From Anomaloglossus baeobatrachus (Eukaryota > Chordata > Amphibia > Anura > Aromobatidae): a stretch of DNA of 64,000 nucleotides. The stretch spans positions 1 to 64,000 of the forward strand of contig NW_027442212.1 in NCBI RefSeq assembly GCF_048569485.1, in the 5' to 3' direction. Position numbers and translations under genes: made by a program. Shown in pieces: positions 1 to 13,653 of the stretch. A model generated the notes under the pieces. It was not told the origin of the DNA. It made no database searches and saw only the letters and a program-made list of their open reading frames with translations. Position 1 is the first letter of the stretch, and the number at the start of each line of letters is the position of its first letter.

Positions 1-3000
1 GATTATCTCGGATTGCAAGATAACCAAACAAAACTTTTAGTGGATTTCTACTTATTTTATTAAATATCATCTCCACCAAACAGGACAAGCTTGCATCTGT
101 TATAGTTTTGGAGAAAAATGTGTTCATTTCATGTATGCGCGAAATGCCTTAAAAATGCTTTAAAATGGATTTGGAGCATGGAGACGATTATCTCGGGATT
201 GCAAGATAACCAAACAAAACTTTTAGTGGATTTCTACTTATTTTATTAAATATCATCTCCACCAAACAGGACAAGCTTGCATCTGTTATAGTTTTGGAGA
301 AAAATGTGTTCATTTCATGTATGCGCGAAATGCCTTAAAAATGGCTTTAAAATGGATTTGGAGCATGGAGACGATTATCTCGGGATTGCAAGATAACCAA
401 ACAAAACTTTTAGTGGATTTCTACTTATTTTATTAAATATCATCTCCACCAAACAGGACAAGCTTGCATCTGTTATAGTTTTGGAGAAAAATGTGTTCAT
501 TTCATGTATGCGCGAAATGCCTTAAAAATGGCTTTAAAATGGATTTGGAGCATGGAGACGATTATCTCGGGATTGCAAGATAACCAAACAAAACTTTTAG
601 TGGATTTCTACTTATTTTATTAAATATCATCTCCACCAAACAGGACAAGCTTGCATCTGTTATAGTTTTGGAGAAAAATGTGTTCATTTCATGTATGCGC
701 GAAATGCCTTAAAAATGGCTTTAAAATGGATTTGGAGCATGGAGACGATTATCTCGGGATTGCAAGATAACCAAACAAAACTTTTAGTGGATTTCTACTT
801 ATTTTATTAAATATCATCTCCACCAAACAGGACAAGCTTGCATCTGTTATAGTTTTGGAGAAAAATGTGTTCATTTCATGTATGCGCGAAATGCCTTAAA
901 AATGGCTTTAAAATGGATTTGGAGCATGGAGACGATTATCTCGGGATTGCAAGATAACCAAACAAAACTTTTAGTGGATTTCTACTTATTTTATTAAATA
1001 TCATCTCCACCAAACAGGACAAGCTTGCATCTGTTATAGTTTTGGAGAAAAATGTGTTCATTTCATGTATGCGCGAAATGCCTTAAAAATGGCTTTAAAA
1101 TGGATTTGGAGCATGGAGACGATTATCTCGGGATTGCAAGATAACCAAACAAAACTTTTAGTGGATTTCTACTTATTTTATTAAATATCATCTCCACCAA
1201 ACAGGACAAGCTTGCATCTGTTATAGTTTTGGAGAAAAATGTGTTCATTTCATGTATGCGCGAAATGCCTTAAAAATGGCTTTAAAATGGATTTGGAGCA
1301 TGGAGACGATTATCTCGGGATTGCAAGATAACCAAACAAAACTTTTAGTGGATTTCTACTTATTTTATTAAATATCATCTCCACCAAACAGGACAAGCTT
1401 GCATCTGTTATAGTTTTGGAGAAAAATGTGTTCATTTCATGTATGCGCGAAATGCCTTAAAAATGGCTTTAAAATGGATTTGGAGCATGGAGACGATTAT
1501 CTCGGGATTGCAAGATAACCAAACAAAACTTTTAGTGGATTTCTACTTATTTTATTAAATATCATCTCCACCAAACAGGACAAGCTTGCATCTGTTATAG
1601 TTTTGGAGAAAAATGTGTTCATTTCATGTATGCGCGAAATGCCTTAAAAATGGCTTTAAAATGGATTTGGAGCATGGAGACGATTATCTCGGGATTGCAA
1701 GATAACCAAACAAAACTTTTAGTGGATTTCTACTTATTTTATTAAATATCATCTCCACCAAACAGGACAAGCTTGCATCTGTTATAGTTTTGGAGAAAAA
1801 TGTGTTCATTTCATGTATGCGCGAAATGCCTTAAAAATGGCTTTAAAATGGATTTGGAGCATGGAGACGATTATCTCGGGATTGCAAGATAACCAAACAA
1901 AACTTTTAGTGGATTTCTACTTATTTTATTAAATATCATCTCCACCAAACAGGACAAGCTTGCATCTGTTATAGTTTTGGAGAAAAATGTGTTCATTTCA
2001 TGTATGCGCGAAATGCCTTAAAAATGGCTTTAAAATGGATTTGGAGCATGGAGACGATTATCTCGGGATTGCAAGATAACCAAACAAAACTTTTAGTGGA
2101 TTTCTACTTATTTTATTAAATATCATCTCCACCAAACAGGACAAGCTTGCATCTGTTATAGTTTTGGAGAAAAATGTGTTCATTTCATGTATGCGCGAAA
2201 TGCCTTAAAAATGGCTTTAAAATGGATTTGGAGCATGGAGACGATTATCTCGGGATTGCAAGATAACCAAACAAAACTTTTAGTGGATTTCTACTTATTT
2301 TATTAAATATCATCTCCACCAAACAGGACAAGCTTGCATCTGTTATAGTTTTGGAGAAAAATGTGTTCATTTCATGTATGCGCGAAATGCCTTAAAAATG
2401 GCTTTAAAATGGATTTGGAGCATGGAGACGATTATCTCGGGATTGCAAGATAACCAAACAAAACTTTTAGTGGATTTCTACTTATTTTATTAAATATCAT
2501 CTCCACCAAACAGGACAAGCTTGCATCTGTTATAGTTTTGGAGAAAAATGTGTTCATTTCATGTATGCGCGAAATGCCTTAAAAATGGCTTTAAAATGGA
2601 TTTGGAGCATGGAGACGATTATCTCGGGATTGCAAGATAACCAAACAAAACTTTTAGTGGATTTCTACTTATTTTATTAAATATCATCTCCACCAAACAG
2701 GACAAGCTTGCATCTGTTATAGTTTTGGAGAAAAATGTGTTCATTTCATGTATGCGCGAAATGCCTTAAAAATGGCTTTAAAATGGATTTGGAGCATGGA
2801 GACGATTATCTCGGGATTGCAAGATAACCAAACAAAACTTTTAGTGGATTTCTACTTATTTTATTAAATATCATCTCCACCAAACAGGACAAGCTTGCAT
2901 CTGTTATAGTTTTGGAGAAAAATGTGTTCATTTCATGTATGCGCGAAATGCCTTAAAAATGGCTTTAAAATGGATTTGGAGCATGGAGACGATTATCTCG

Positions 3001-6000
3001 GGATTGCAAGATAACCAAACAAAACTTTTAGTGGATTTCTACTTATTTTATTAAATATCATCTCCACCAAACAGGACAAGCTTGCATCTGTTATAGTTTT
3101 GGAGAAAAATGTGTTCATTTCATGTATGCGCGAAATGCCTTAAAAATGGCTTTAAAATGGATTTGGAGCATGGAGACGATTATCTCGGGATTGCAAGATA
3201 ACCAAACAAAACTTTTAGTGGATTTCTACTTATTTTATTAAATATCATCTCCACCAAACAGGACAAGCTTGCATCTGTTATAGTTTTGGAGAAAAATGTG
3301 TTCATTTCATGTATGCGCGAAATGCCTTAAAAATGGCTTTAAAATGGATTTGGAGCATGGAGACGATTATCTCGGGATTGCAAGATAACCAAACAAAACT
3401 TTTAGTGGATTTCTACTTATTTTATTAAATATCATCTCCACCAAACAGGACAAGCTTGCATCTGTTATAGTTTTGGAGAAAAATGTGTTCATTTCATGTA
3501 TGCGCGAAATGCCTTAAAAATGGCTTTAAAATGGATTTGGAGCATGGAGACGATTATCTCGGGATTGCAAGATAACCAAACAAAACTTTTAGTGGATTTC
3601 TACTTATTTTATTAAATATCATCTCCACCAAACAGGACAAGCTTGCATCTGTTATAGTTTTGGAGAAAAATGTGTTCATTTCATGTATGCGCGAAATGCC
3701 TTAAAAATGGCTTTAAAATGGATTTGGAGCATGGAGACGATTATCTCGGGATTGCAAGATAACCAAACAAAACTTTTAGTGGATTTCTACTTATTTTATT
3801 AAATATCATCTCCACCAAACAGGACAAGCTTGCATCTGTTATAGTTTTGGAGAAAAATGTGTTCATTTCATGTATGCGCGAAATGCCTTAAAAATGGCTT
3901 TAAAATGGATTTGGAGCATGGAGACGATTATCTCGGGATTGCAAGATAACCAAACAAAACTTTTAGTGGATTTCTACTTATTTTATTAAATATCATCTCC
4001 ACCAAACAGGACAAGCTTGCATCTGTTATAGTTTTGGAGAAAAATGTGTTCATTTCATGTATGCGCGAAATGCCTTAAAAATGGCTTTAAAATGGATTTG
4101 GAGCATGGAGACGATTATCTCGGGATTGCAAGATAACCAAACAAAACTTTTAGTGGATTTCTACTTATTTTATTAAATATCATCTCCACCAAACAGGACA
4201 AGCTTGCATCTGTTATAGTTTTGGAGAAAAATGTGTTCATTTCATGTATGCGCGAAATGCCTTAAAAATGGCTTTAAAATGGATTTGGAGCATGGAGACG
4301 ATTATCTCGGGATTGCAAGATAACCAAACAAAACTTTTAGTGGATTTCTACTTATTTTATTAAATATCATCTCCACCAAACAGGACAAGCTTGCATCTGT
4401 TATAGTTTTGGAGAAAAATGTGTTCATTTCATGTATGCGCGAAATGCCTTAAAAATGGCTTTAAAATGGATTTGGAGCATGGAGACGATTATCTCGGGAT
4501 TGCAAGATAACCAAACAAAACTTTTAGTGGATTTCTACTTATTTTATTAAATATCATCTCCACCAAACAGGACAAGCTTGCATCTGTTATAGTTTTGGAG
4601 AAAAATGTGTTCATTTCATGTATGCGCGAAATGCCTTAAAAATGGCTTTAAAATGGATTTGGAGCATGGAGACGATTATCTCGGGATTGCAAGATAACCA
4701 AACAAAACTTTTAGTGGATTTCTACTTATTTTATTAAATATCATCTCCACCAAACAGGACAAGCTTGCATCTGTTATAGTTTTGGAGAAAAATGTGTTCA
4801 TTTCATGTATGCGCGAAATGCCTTAAAAATGGCTTTAAAATGGATTTGGAGCATGGAGACGATTATCTCGGGATTGCAAGATAACCAAACAAAACTTTTA
4901 GTGGATTTCTACTTATTTTATTAAATATCATCTCCACCAAACAGGACAAGCTTGCATCTGTTATAGTTTTGGAGAAAAATGTGTTCATTTCATGTATGCG
5001 CGAAATGCCTTAAAAATGGCTTTAAAATGGATTTGGAGCATGGAGACGATTATCTCGGGATTGCAAGATAACCAAACAAAACTTTTAGTGGATTTCTACT
5101 TATTTTATTAAATATCATCTCCACCAAACAGGACAAGCTTGCATCTGTTATAGTTTTGGAGAAAAATGTGTTCATTTCATGTATGCGCGAAATGCCTTAA
5201 AAATGGCTTTAAAATGGATTTGGAGCATGGAGACGATTATCTCGGGATTGCAAGATAACCAAACAAAACTTTTAGTGGATTTCTACTTATTTTATTAAAT
5301 ATCATCTCCACCAAACAGGACAAGCTTGCATCTGTTATAGTTTTGGAGAAAAATGTGTTCATTTCATGTATGCGCGAAATGCCTTAAAAATGGCTTTAAA
5401 ATGGATTTGGAGCATGGAGACGATTATCTCGGGATTGCAAGATAACCAAACAAAACTTTTAGTGGATTTCTACTTATTTTATTAAATATCATCTCCACCA
5501 AACAGGACAAGCTTGCATCTGTTATAGTTTTGGAGAAAAATGTGTTCATTTCATGTATGCGCGAAATGCCTTAAAAATGGCTTTAAAATGGATTTGGAGC
5601 ATGGAGACGATTATCTCGGGATTGCAAGATAACCAAACAAAACTTTTAGTGGATTTCTACTTATTTTATTAAATATCATCTCCACCAAACAGGACAAGCT
5701 TGCATCTGTTATAGTTTTGGAGAAAAATGTGTTCATTTCATGTATGCGCGAAATGCCTTAAAAATGGCTTTAAAATGGATTTGGAGCATGGAGACGATTA
5801 TCTCGGGATTGCAAGATAACCAAACAAAACTTTTAGTGGATTTCTACTTATTTTATTAAATATCATCTCCACCAAACAGGACAAGCTTGCATCTGTTATA
5901 GTTTTGGAGAAAAATGTGTTCATTTCATGTATGCGCGAAATGCCTTAAAAATGGCTTTAAAATGGATTTGGAGCATGGAGACGATTATCTCGGGATTGCA

Positions 6001-9000
6001 AGATAACCAAACAAAACTTTTAGTGGATTTCTACTTATTTTATTAAATATCATCTCCACCAAACAGGACAAGCTTGCATCTGTTATAGTTTTGGAGAAAA
6101 ATGTGTTCATTTCATGTATGCGCGAAATGCCTTAAAAATGGCTTTAAAATGGATTTGGAGCATGGAGACGATTATCTCGGGATTGCAAGATAACCAAACA
6201 AAACTTTTAGTGGATTTCTACTTATTTTATTAAATATCATCTCCACCAAACAGGACAAGCTTGCATCTGTTATAGTTTTGGAGAAAAATGTGTTCATTTC
6301 ATGTATGCGCGAAATGCCTTAAAAATGGCTTTAAAATGGATTTGGAGCATGGAGACGATTATCTCGGGATTGCAAGATAACCAAACAAAACTTTTAGTGG
6401 ATTTCTACTTATTTTATTAAATATCATCTCCACCAAACAGGACAAGCTTGCATCTGTTATAGTTTTGGAGAAAAATGTGTTCATTTCATGTATGCGCGAA
6501 ATGCCTTAAAAATGGCTTTAAAATGGATTTGGAGCATGGAGACGATTATCTCGGGATTGCAAGATAACCAAACAAAACTTTTAGTGGATTTCTACTTATT
6601 TTATTAAATATCATCTCCACCAAACAGGACAAGCTTGCATCTGTTATAGTTTTGGAGAAAAATGTGTTCATTTCATGTATGCGCGAAATGCCTTAAAAAT
6701 GGCTTTAAAATGGATTTGGAGCATGGAGACGATTATCTCGGGATTGCAAGATAACCAAACAAAACTTTTAGTGGATTTCTACTTATTTTATTAAATATCA
6801 TCTCCACCAAACAGGACAAGCTTGCATCTGTTATAGTTTTGGAGAAAAATGTGTTCATTTCATGTATGCGCGAAATGCCTTAAAAATGGCTTTAAAATGG
6901 ATTTGGAGCATGGAGACGATTATCTCGGGATTGCAAGATAACCAAACAAAACTTTTAGTGGATTTCTACTTATTTTATTAAATATCATCTCCACCAAACA
7001 GGACAAGCTTGCATCTGTTATAGTTTTGGAGAAAAATGTGTTCATTTCATGTATGCGCGAAATGCCTTAAAAATGGCTTTAAAATGGATTTGGAGCATGG
7101 AGACGATTATCTCGGGATTGCAAGATAACCAAACAAAACTTTTAGTGGATTTCTACTTATTTTATTAAATATCATCTCCACCAAACAGGACAAGCTTGCA
7201 TCTGTTATAGTTTTGGAGAAAAATGTGTTCATTTCATGTATGCGCGAAATGCCTTAAAAATGGCTTTAAAATGGATTTGGAGCATGGAGACGATTATCTC
7301 GGGATTGCAAGATAACCAAACAAAACTTTTAGTGGATTTCTACTTATTTTATTAAATATCATCTCCACCAAACAGGACAAGCTTGCATCTGTTATAGTTT
7401 TGGAGAAAAATGTGTTCATTTCATGTATGCGCGAAATGCCTTAAAAATGGCTTTAAAATGGATTTGGAGCATGGAGACGATTATCTCGGGATTGCAAGAT
7501 AACCAAACAAAACTTTTAGTGGATTTCTACTTATTTTATTAAATATCATCTCCACCAAACAGGACAAGCTTGCATCTGTTATAGTTTTGGAGAAAATGTG
7601 TTCATTTCATGTATGCGCGAAATGCCTTAAAAATGGCTTTAAAATGGATTTGGAGCATGGAGACGATTATCTCGGGATTGCAAGATAACCAAACAAAACT
7701 TTTAGTGGATTTCTACTTATTTTATTAAATATCATCTCCACCAAACAGGACAAGCTTGCATCTGTTATAGTTTTGGAGAAAAATGTGTTCATTTCATGTA
7801 TGCGCGAAATGCCTTAAAAATGGCTTTAAAATGGATTTGGAGCATGGAGACGATTATCTCGGGATTGCAAGATAACCAAACAAAACTTTTAGTGGATTTC
7901 TACTTATTTTATTAAATATCATCTCCACCAAACAGGACAAGCTTGCATCTGTTATAGTTTTGGAGAAAAATGTGTTCATTTCATGTATGCGCGAAATGCC
8001 TTAAAAATGGCTTTAAAATGGATTTGGAGCATGGAGACGATTATCTCGGGATTGCAAGATAACCAAACAAAACTTTTAGTGGATTTCTACTTATTTTATT
8101 AAATATCATCTCCACCAAACAGGACAAGCTTGCATCTGTTATAGTTTTGGAGAAAAATGTGTTCATTTCATGTATGCGCGAAATGCCTTAAAAATGGCTT
8201 TAAAATGGATTTGGAGCATGGAGACGATTATCTCGGGATTGCAAGATAACCAAACAAAACTTTTAGTGGATTTCTACTTATTTTATTAAATATCATCTCC
8301 ACCAAACAGGACAAGCTTGCATCTGTTATAGTTTTGGAGAAAAATGTGTTCATTTCATGTATGCGCGAAATGCCTTAAAAATGGCTTTAAAATGGATTTG
8401 GAGCATGGAGACGATTATCTCGGGATTGCAAGATAACCAAACAAAACTTTTAGTGGATTTCTACTTATTTTATTAAATATCATCTCCACCAAACAGGACA
8501 AGCTTGCATCTGTTATAGTTTTGGAGAAAAATGTGTTCATTTCATGTATGCGCGAAATGCCTTAAAAATGGCTTTAAAATGGATTTGGAGCATGGAGACG
8601 ATTATCTCGGGATTGCAAGATAACCAAACAAAACTTTTAGTGGATTTCTACTTATTTTATTAAATATCATCTCCACCAAACAGGACAAGCTTGCATCTGT
8701 TATAGTTTTGGAGAAAAATGTGTTCATTTCATGTATGCGCGAAATGCCTTAAAAATGGCTTTAAAATGGATTTGGAGCATGGAGACGATTATCTCGGGAT
8801 TGCAAGATAACCAAACAAAACTTTTAGTGGATTTCTACTTATTTTATTAAATATCATCTCCACCAAACAGGACAAGCTTGCATCTGTTATAGTTTTGGAG
8901 AAAAATGTGTTCATTTCATGTATGCGCGAAATGCCTTAAAAATGGCTTTAAAATGGATTTGGAGCATGGAGACGATTATCTCGGGATTGCAAGATAACCA

Positions 9001-12000
9001 AACAAAACTTTTAGTGGATTTCTACTTATTTTATTAAATATCATCTCCACCAAACAGGACAAGCTTGCATCTGTTATAGTTTTGGAGAAAAATGTGTTCA
9101 TTTCATGTATGCGCGAAATGCCTTAAAAATGGCTTTAAAATGGATTTGGAGCATGGAGACGATTATCTCGGGATTGCAAGATAACCAAACAAAACTTTTA
9201 GTGGATTTCTACTTATTTTATTAAATATCATCTCCACCAAACAGGACAAGCTTGCATCTGTTATAGTTTTGGAGAAAAATGTGTTCATTTCATGTATGCG
9301 CGAAATGCCTTAAAAATGGCTTTAAAATGGATTTGGAGCATGGAGACGATTATCTCGGGATTGCAAGATAACCAAACAAAACTTTTAGTGGATTTCTACT
9401 TATTTTATTAAATATCATCTCCACCAAACAGGACAAGCTTGCATCTGTTATAGTTTTGGAGAAAAATGTGTTCATTTCATGTATGCGCGAAATGCCTTAA
9501 AAATGGCTTTAAAATGGATTTGGAGCATGGAGACGATTATCTCGGGATTGCAAGATAACCAAACAAAACTTTTAGTGGATTTCTACTTATTTTATTAAAT
9601 ATCATCTCCACCAAACAGGACAAGCTTGCATCTGTTATAGTTTTGGAGAAAAATGTGTTCATTTCATGTATGCGCGAAATGCCTTAAAAATGGCTTTAAA
9701 ATGGATTTGGAGCATGGAGACGATTATCTCGGGATTGCAAGATAACCAAACAAAACTTTTAGTGGATTTCTACTTATTTTATTAAATATCATCTCCACCA
9801 AACAGGACAAGCTTGCATCTGTTATAGTTTTGGAGAAAATGTGTTCATTTCATGTATGCGCGAAATGCCTTAAAAATGGCTTTAAAATGGATTTGGAGCA
9901 TGGAGACGATTATCTCGGGATTGCAAGATAACCAAACAAAACTTTTAGTGGATTTCTACTTATTTTATTAAATATCATCTCCACCAAACAGGACAAGCTT
10001 GCATCTGTTATAGTTTTGGAGAAAAATGTGTTCATTTCATGTATGCGCGAAATGCCTTAAAAATGGCTTTAAAATGGATTTGGAGCATGGAGACGATTAT
10101 CTCGGGATTGCAAGATAACCAAACAAAACTTTTAGTGGATTTCTACTTATTTTATTAAATATCATCTCCACCAAACAGGACAAGCTTGCATCTGTTATAG
10201 TTTTGGAGAAAAATGTGTTCATTTCATGTATGCGCGAAATGCCTTAAAAATGGCTTTAAAATGATTTGGAGCATGGAGACGATTATCTCGGGATTGCAAG
10301 ATAACCAAACAAAACTTTTAGTGGATTTCTACTTATTTTATTAAATATCATCTCCACCAAACAGGACAAGCTTGCATCTGTTATAGTTTTGGAGAAAAAT
10401 GTGTTCATTTCATGTATGCGCGAAATGCCTTAAAAATGGCTTTAAAATGGATTTGGAGCATGGAGACGATTATCTCGGGATTGCAAGATAACCAAACAAA
10501 ACTTTAGTGGATTTCTACTTATTTTATTAAATATCATCTCCACCAAACAGTACAAGCTTGCATCTGTTATAGTTTTGGAGAAAAATGTGTTCATTTCATG
10601 TATGCGCGAAATGCCTTAAAAATGGCTTTAAAATGGATTTGGAGCATGGAGACGATTATCTCGGGATTGCAAGATAACCAAACAAAACTTTTAGTGGATT
10701 TCTACTTATTTTATTAAATATCATCTCCACCAAACAGGACAAGCTTGCATCTGTTATAGTTTTGGAGAAAAATGTGTTCATTTCATGTATGCGCGAAATG
10801 CCTTAAAAATGGCTTTAAAATGGATTTGGAGCATGGAGACGATTATCTCGGGATTGCAAGATAACCAAACAAAACTTTTAGTGGATTTCTACTTATTTTA
10901 TTAAATATCATCTCCACCAAACAGGACAAGCTTGCATCTGTTATAGTTTTGGAGAAAAATGTGTTCATTTCATGTATGCGCGAAATGCCTTAAAAATGGC
11001 TTTAAAATGGATTTGGAGCATGGAGACGATTATCTCGGGATTGCAAGATAACCAAACAAAACTTTAGTGGATTTCTACTTATTTTATTAAATATCATCTC
11101 CACCAAACAGGACAAGCTTGCATCTGTTATAGTTTTGGAGAAAAATGTGTTCATTTCATGTATGCGCGAAATGCCTTAAAAATGGCTTTAAAATGGATTT
11201 GGAGCATGGAGACGATTATCTCGGGATTGCAAGATAACCAAACAAAACTTTTAGTGGATTTCTACTTATTTTATTAAATATCATCTCCACCAAACAGGAC
11301 AAGCTTGCATCTGTTATAGTTTTGGAGAAAAATGTGTTCATTTCATGTATGCGCGAAATGCCTTAAAAATGGCTTTAAAATGGATTTGGAGCATGGAGAC
11401 GATTATCTCGGGATTGCAAGATAACCAAACAAAACTTTTAGTGGATTTCTACTTATTTTATTAAATATCATCTCCACCAAACAGGACAAGCTTGCATCTG
11501 TTATAGTTTTGGAGAAAAATGTGTTCATTTCATGTATGCGCGAAATGCCTTAAAAATGGCTTTAAAATGGATTTGGAGCATGGAGACGATTATCTCGGGA
11601 TTGCAAGATAACCAAACAAAACTTTTAGTGGATTTCTACTTATTTTATTAAATATCATCTCCACCAAACAGGACAAGCTTGCATCTGTTATAGTTTTGGA
11701 GAAAAATGTGGTCATTTCATGTATGCGCGAAATGCCTTAAAAATGGCTTTAAAATGGATTTGGAGCATGGAGACGATTATCTCGGGATTGCAAGATAACC
11801 AAACAAAACTTTTAGTGGATTTCTACTTATTTTATTAAATATCATCTCCACCAAACAGGACAAGCTTGCATCTGTTATAGTTTTGGAGAAAAATGTGTTC
11901 ATTTCATGTATGCGCGAAATGCCTTAAAAATGGCTTTAAAATGGATTTGGAGCATGGAGACGATTATCTCGGGATTGCAAGATAACCAAACAAAACTTTT

Positions 12001-13653
12001 AGTGGATTTCTACTTATTTTATTAAATATCATCTCCACCAAACAGGACAAGCTTGCATCTGTTATAGTTTTGGAGAAAAATGTGTTCATTTCATGTATGC
12101 GCGAAATGCCTTAAAAATGGCTTTAAAATGGATTTGGAGCATGGAGACGATTATCTCGGGATTGCAAGATAACCAAACAAAACTTTTAGTGGATTTCTAC
12201 TTATTTTATTAAATATCATCTCCACCAAACAGGACAAGCTTGCATCTGTTATAGTTTTGGAGAAAAATGTGTTCATTTCATGTATGCGCGAAATGCCTTA
12301 AAAATGGCTTTAAAATGGATTTGGAGCATGGAGACGATTATCTCGGGATTGCAAGATAACCAAACAAAACTTTTAGTGGATTTCTACTTATTTTATTAAA
12401 TATCATCTCCACCAAACAGGACAAGCTTGCATCTGTTATAGTTTTGGAGAAAAATGTGTTCATTTCATGTATGCGCGAAATGCCTTAAAAATGGCTTTAA
12501 AATGGATTTGGAGCATGGAGACGATTATCTCGGGATTGCAAGATAACCAAACAAAACTTTTAGTGGATTTCTACTTATTTTATTAAATATCATCTCCACC
12601 AAACAGGACAAGCTTGCATCTGTTATAGTTTTGGAGAAAAATGTGTTCATTTCATGTATGCGCGAAATGCCTTAAAAATGGCTTTAAAATGGATTTGGAG
12701 CATGGAGACGATTATCTCGGGATTGCAAGATAACCAAACAAAACTTTTAGTGGATTTCTACTTATTTTATTAAATATCATCTCCACCAAACAGGACAAGC
12801 TTGCATCTGTTATAGTTTTGGAGAAAAATGTGTTCATTTCATGTATGCGCGAAATGCCTTAAAAATGGCTTTAAAATGGATTTGGAGCATGGAGACGATT
12901 ATCTCGGGATTGCAAGATAACCAAACAAAACTTTTAGTGGATTTCTACTTATTTTATTAAATATCATCTCCACCAAACAGGACAAGCTTGCATCTGTTAT
13001 AGTTTTGGAGAAAAATGTGTTCATTTCATGTATGCGCGAAATGCCTTAAAAATGGCTTTAAAATGGATTTGGAGCATGGAGACAATTATCTCGGGATTGC
13101 AAGATAACCAAACAAAACTTTTAGTGGATTTCTACTTATTTTATTAAATATCATCTCCACCAAACAGGACAAGCTTGCATCTGTTATAGTTTTGGAGAAA
13201 AATGTGTTCATTTCATGTATGCGCGAAATGCCTTAAAAATGGCTTTAAAATGGATTTGGAGCATGGAGACGTTTATCTCGGGATTGCAAGATAACCAAAC
13301 AAAACTTTTAGTGGATTTCTACTTATTTTATTAAATATCATCTCCACCAAACAGGACAAGCTTGCATCTGTTATAGTTTTGGAGAAAAATGTGTTAATTT
13401 CATGTATGCGCGAAATGCCTTAAAAATGGCTTTAAAATGGATTTGGAGCATGGAGACGATTATCTCGGGATTGCAAGATAACCAAACAAAACTTTTAGTG
13501 GATTTCTACTTATTTTATTAAATATCATCTCCACCAAACAGGACAAGCTTGCATCTGTTATAGTTTTGGAGAAAAATGTGTTCATTTCATGTATGCGCGA
13601 AATGCCTTAAAAATGGCTTTAAAATGGATTTGGAGCATGGAGACGATTATCTC
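1..13653 (+). repeat. Satellite array, type 1, 187-bp monomer, about 73 copies
   Basis: Head-to-tail tandem array. The landmark gagacgattatctcggg recurs every 187 bp (181, 368, 555 and so on), giving 72 periods up to 13640. The monomer is AT-rich and contains aagctt (HindIII) once but no ctcgag. Monomers between about 190 and 7590 look identical to each other. The few single-base variants lie mostly in the right half, plus two in the first monomer. Short open frames across monomers are not genes. Monomer length near that of a nucleosome and strong homogenisation suggest centromeric or pericentromeric heterochromatin, but the sequence does not prove location. Confidence 0.97.
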
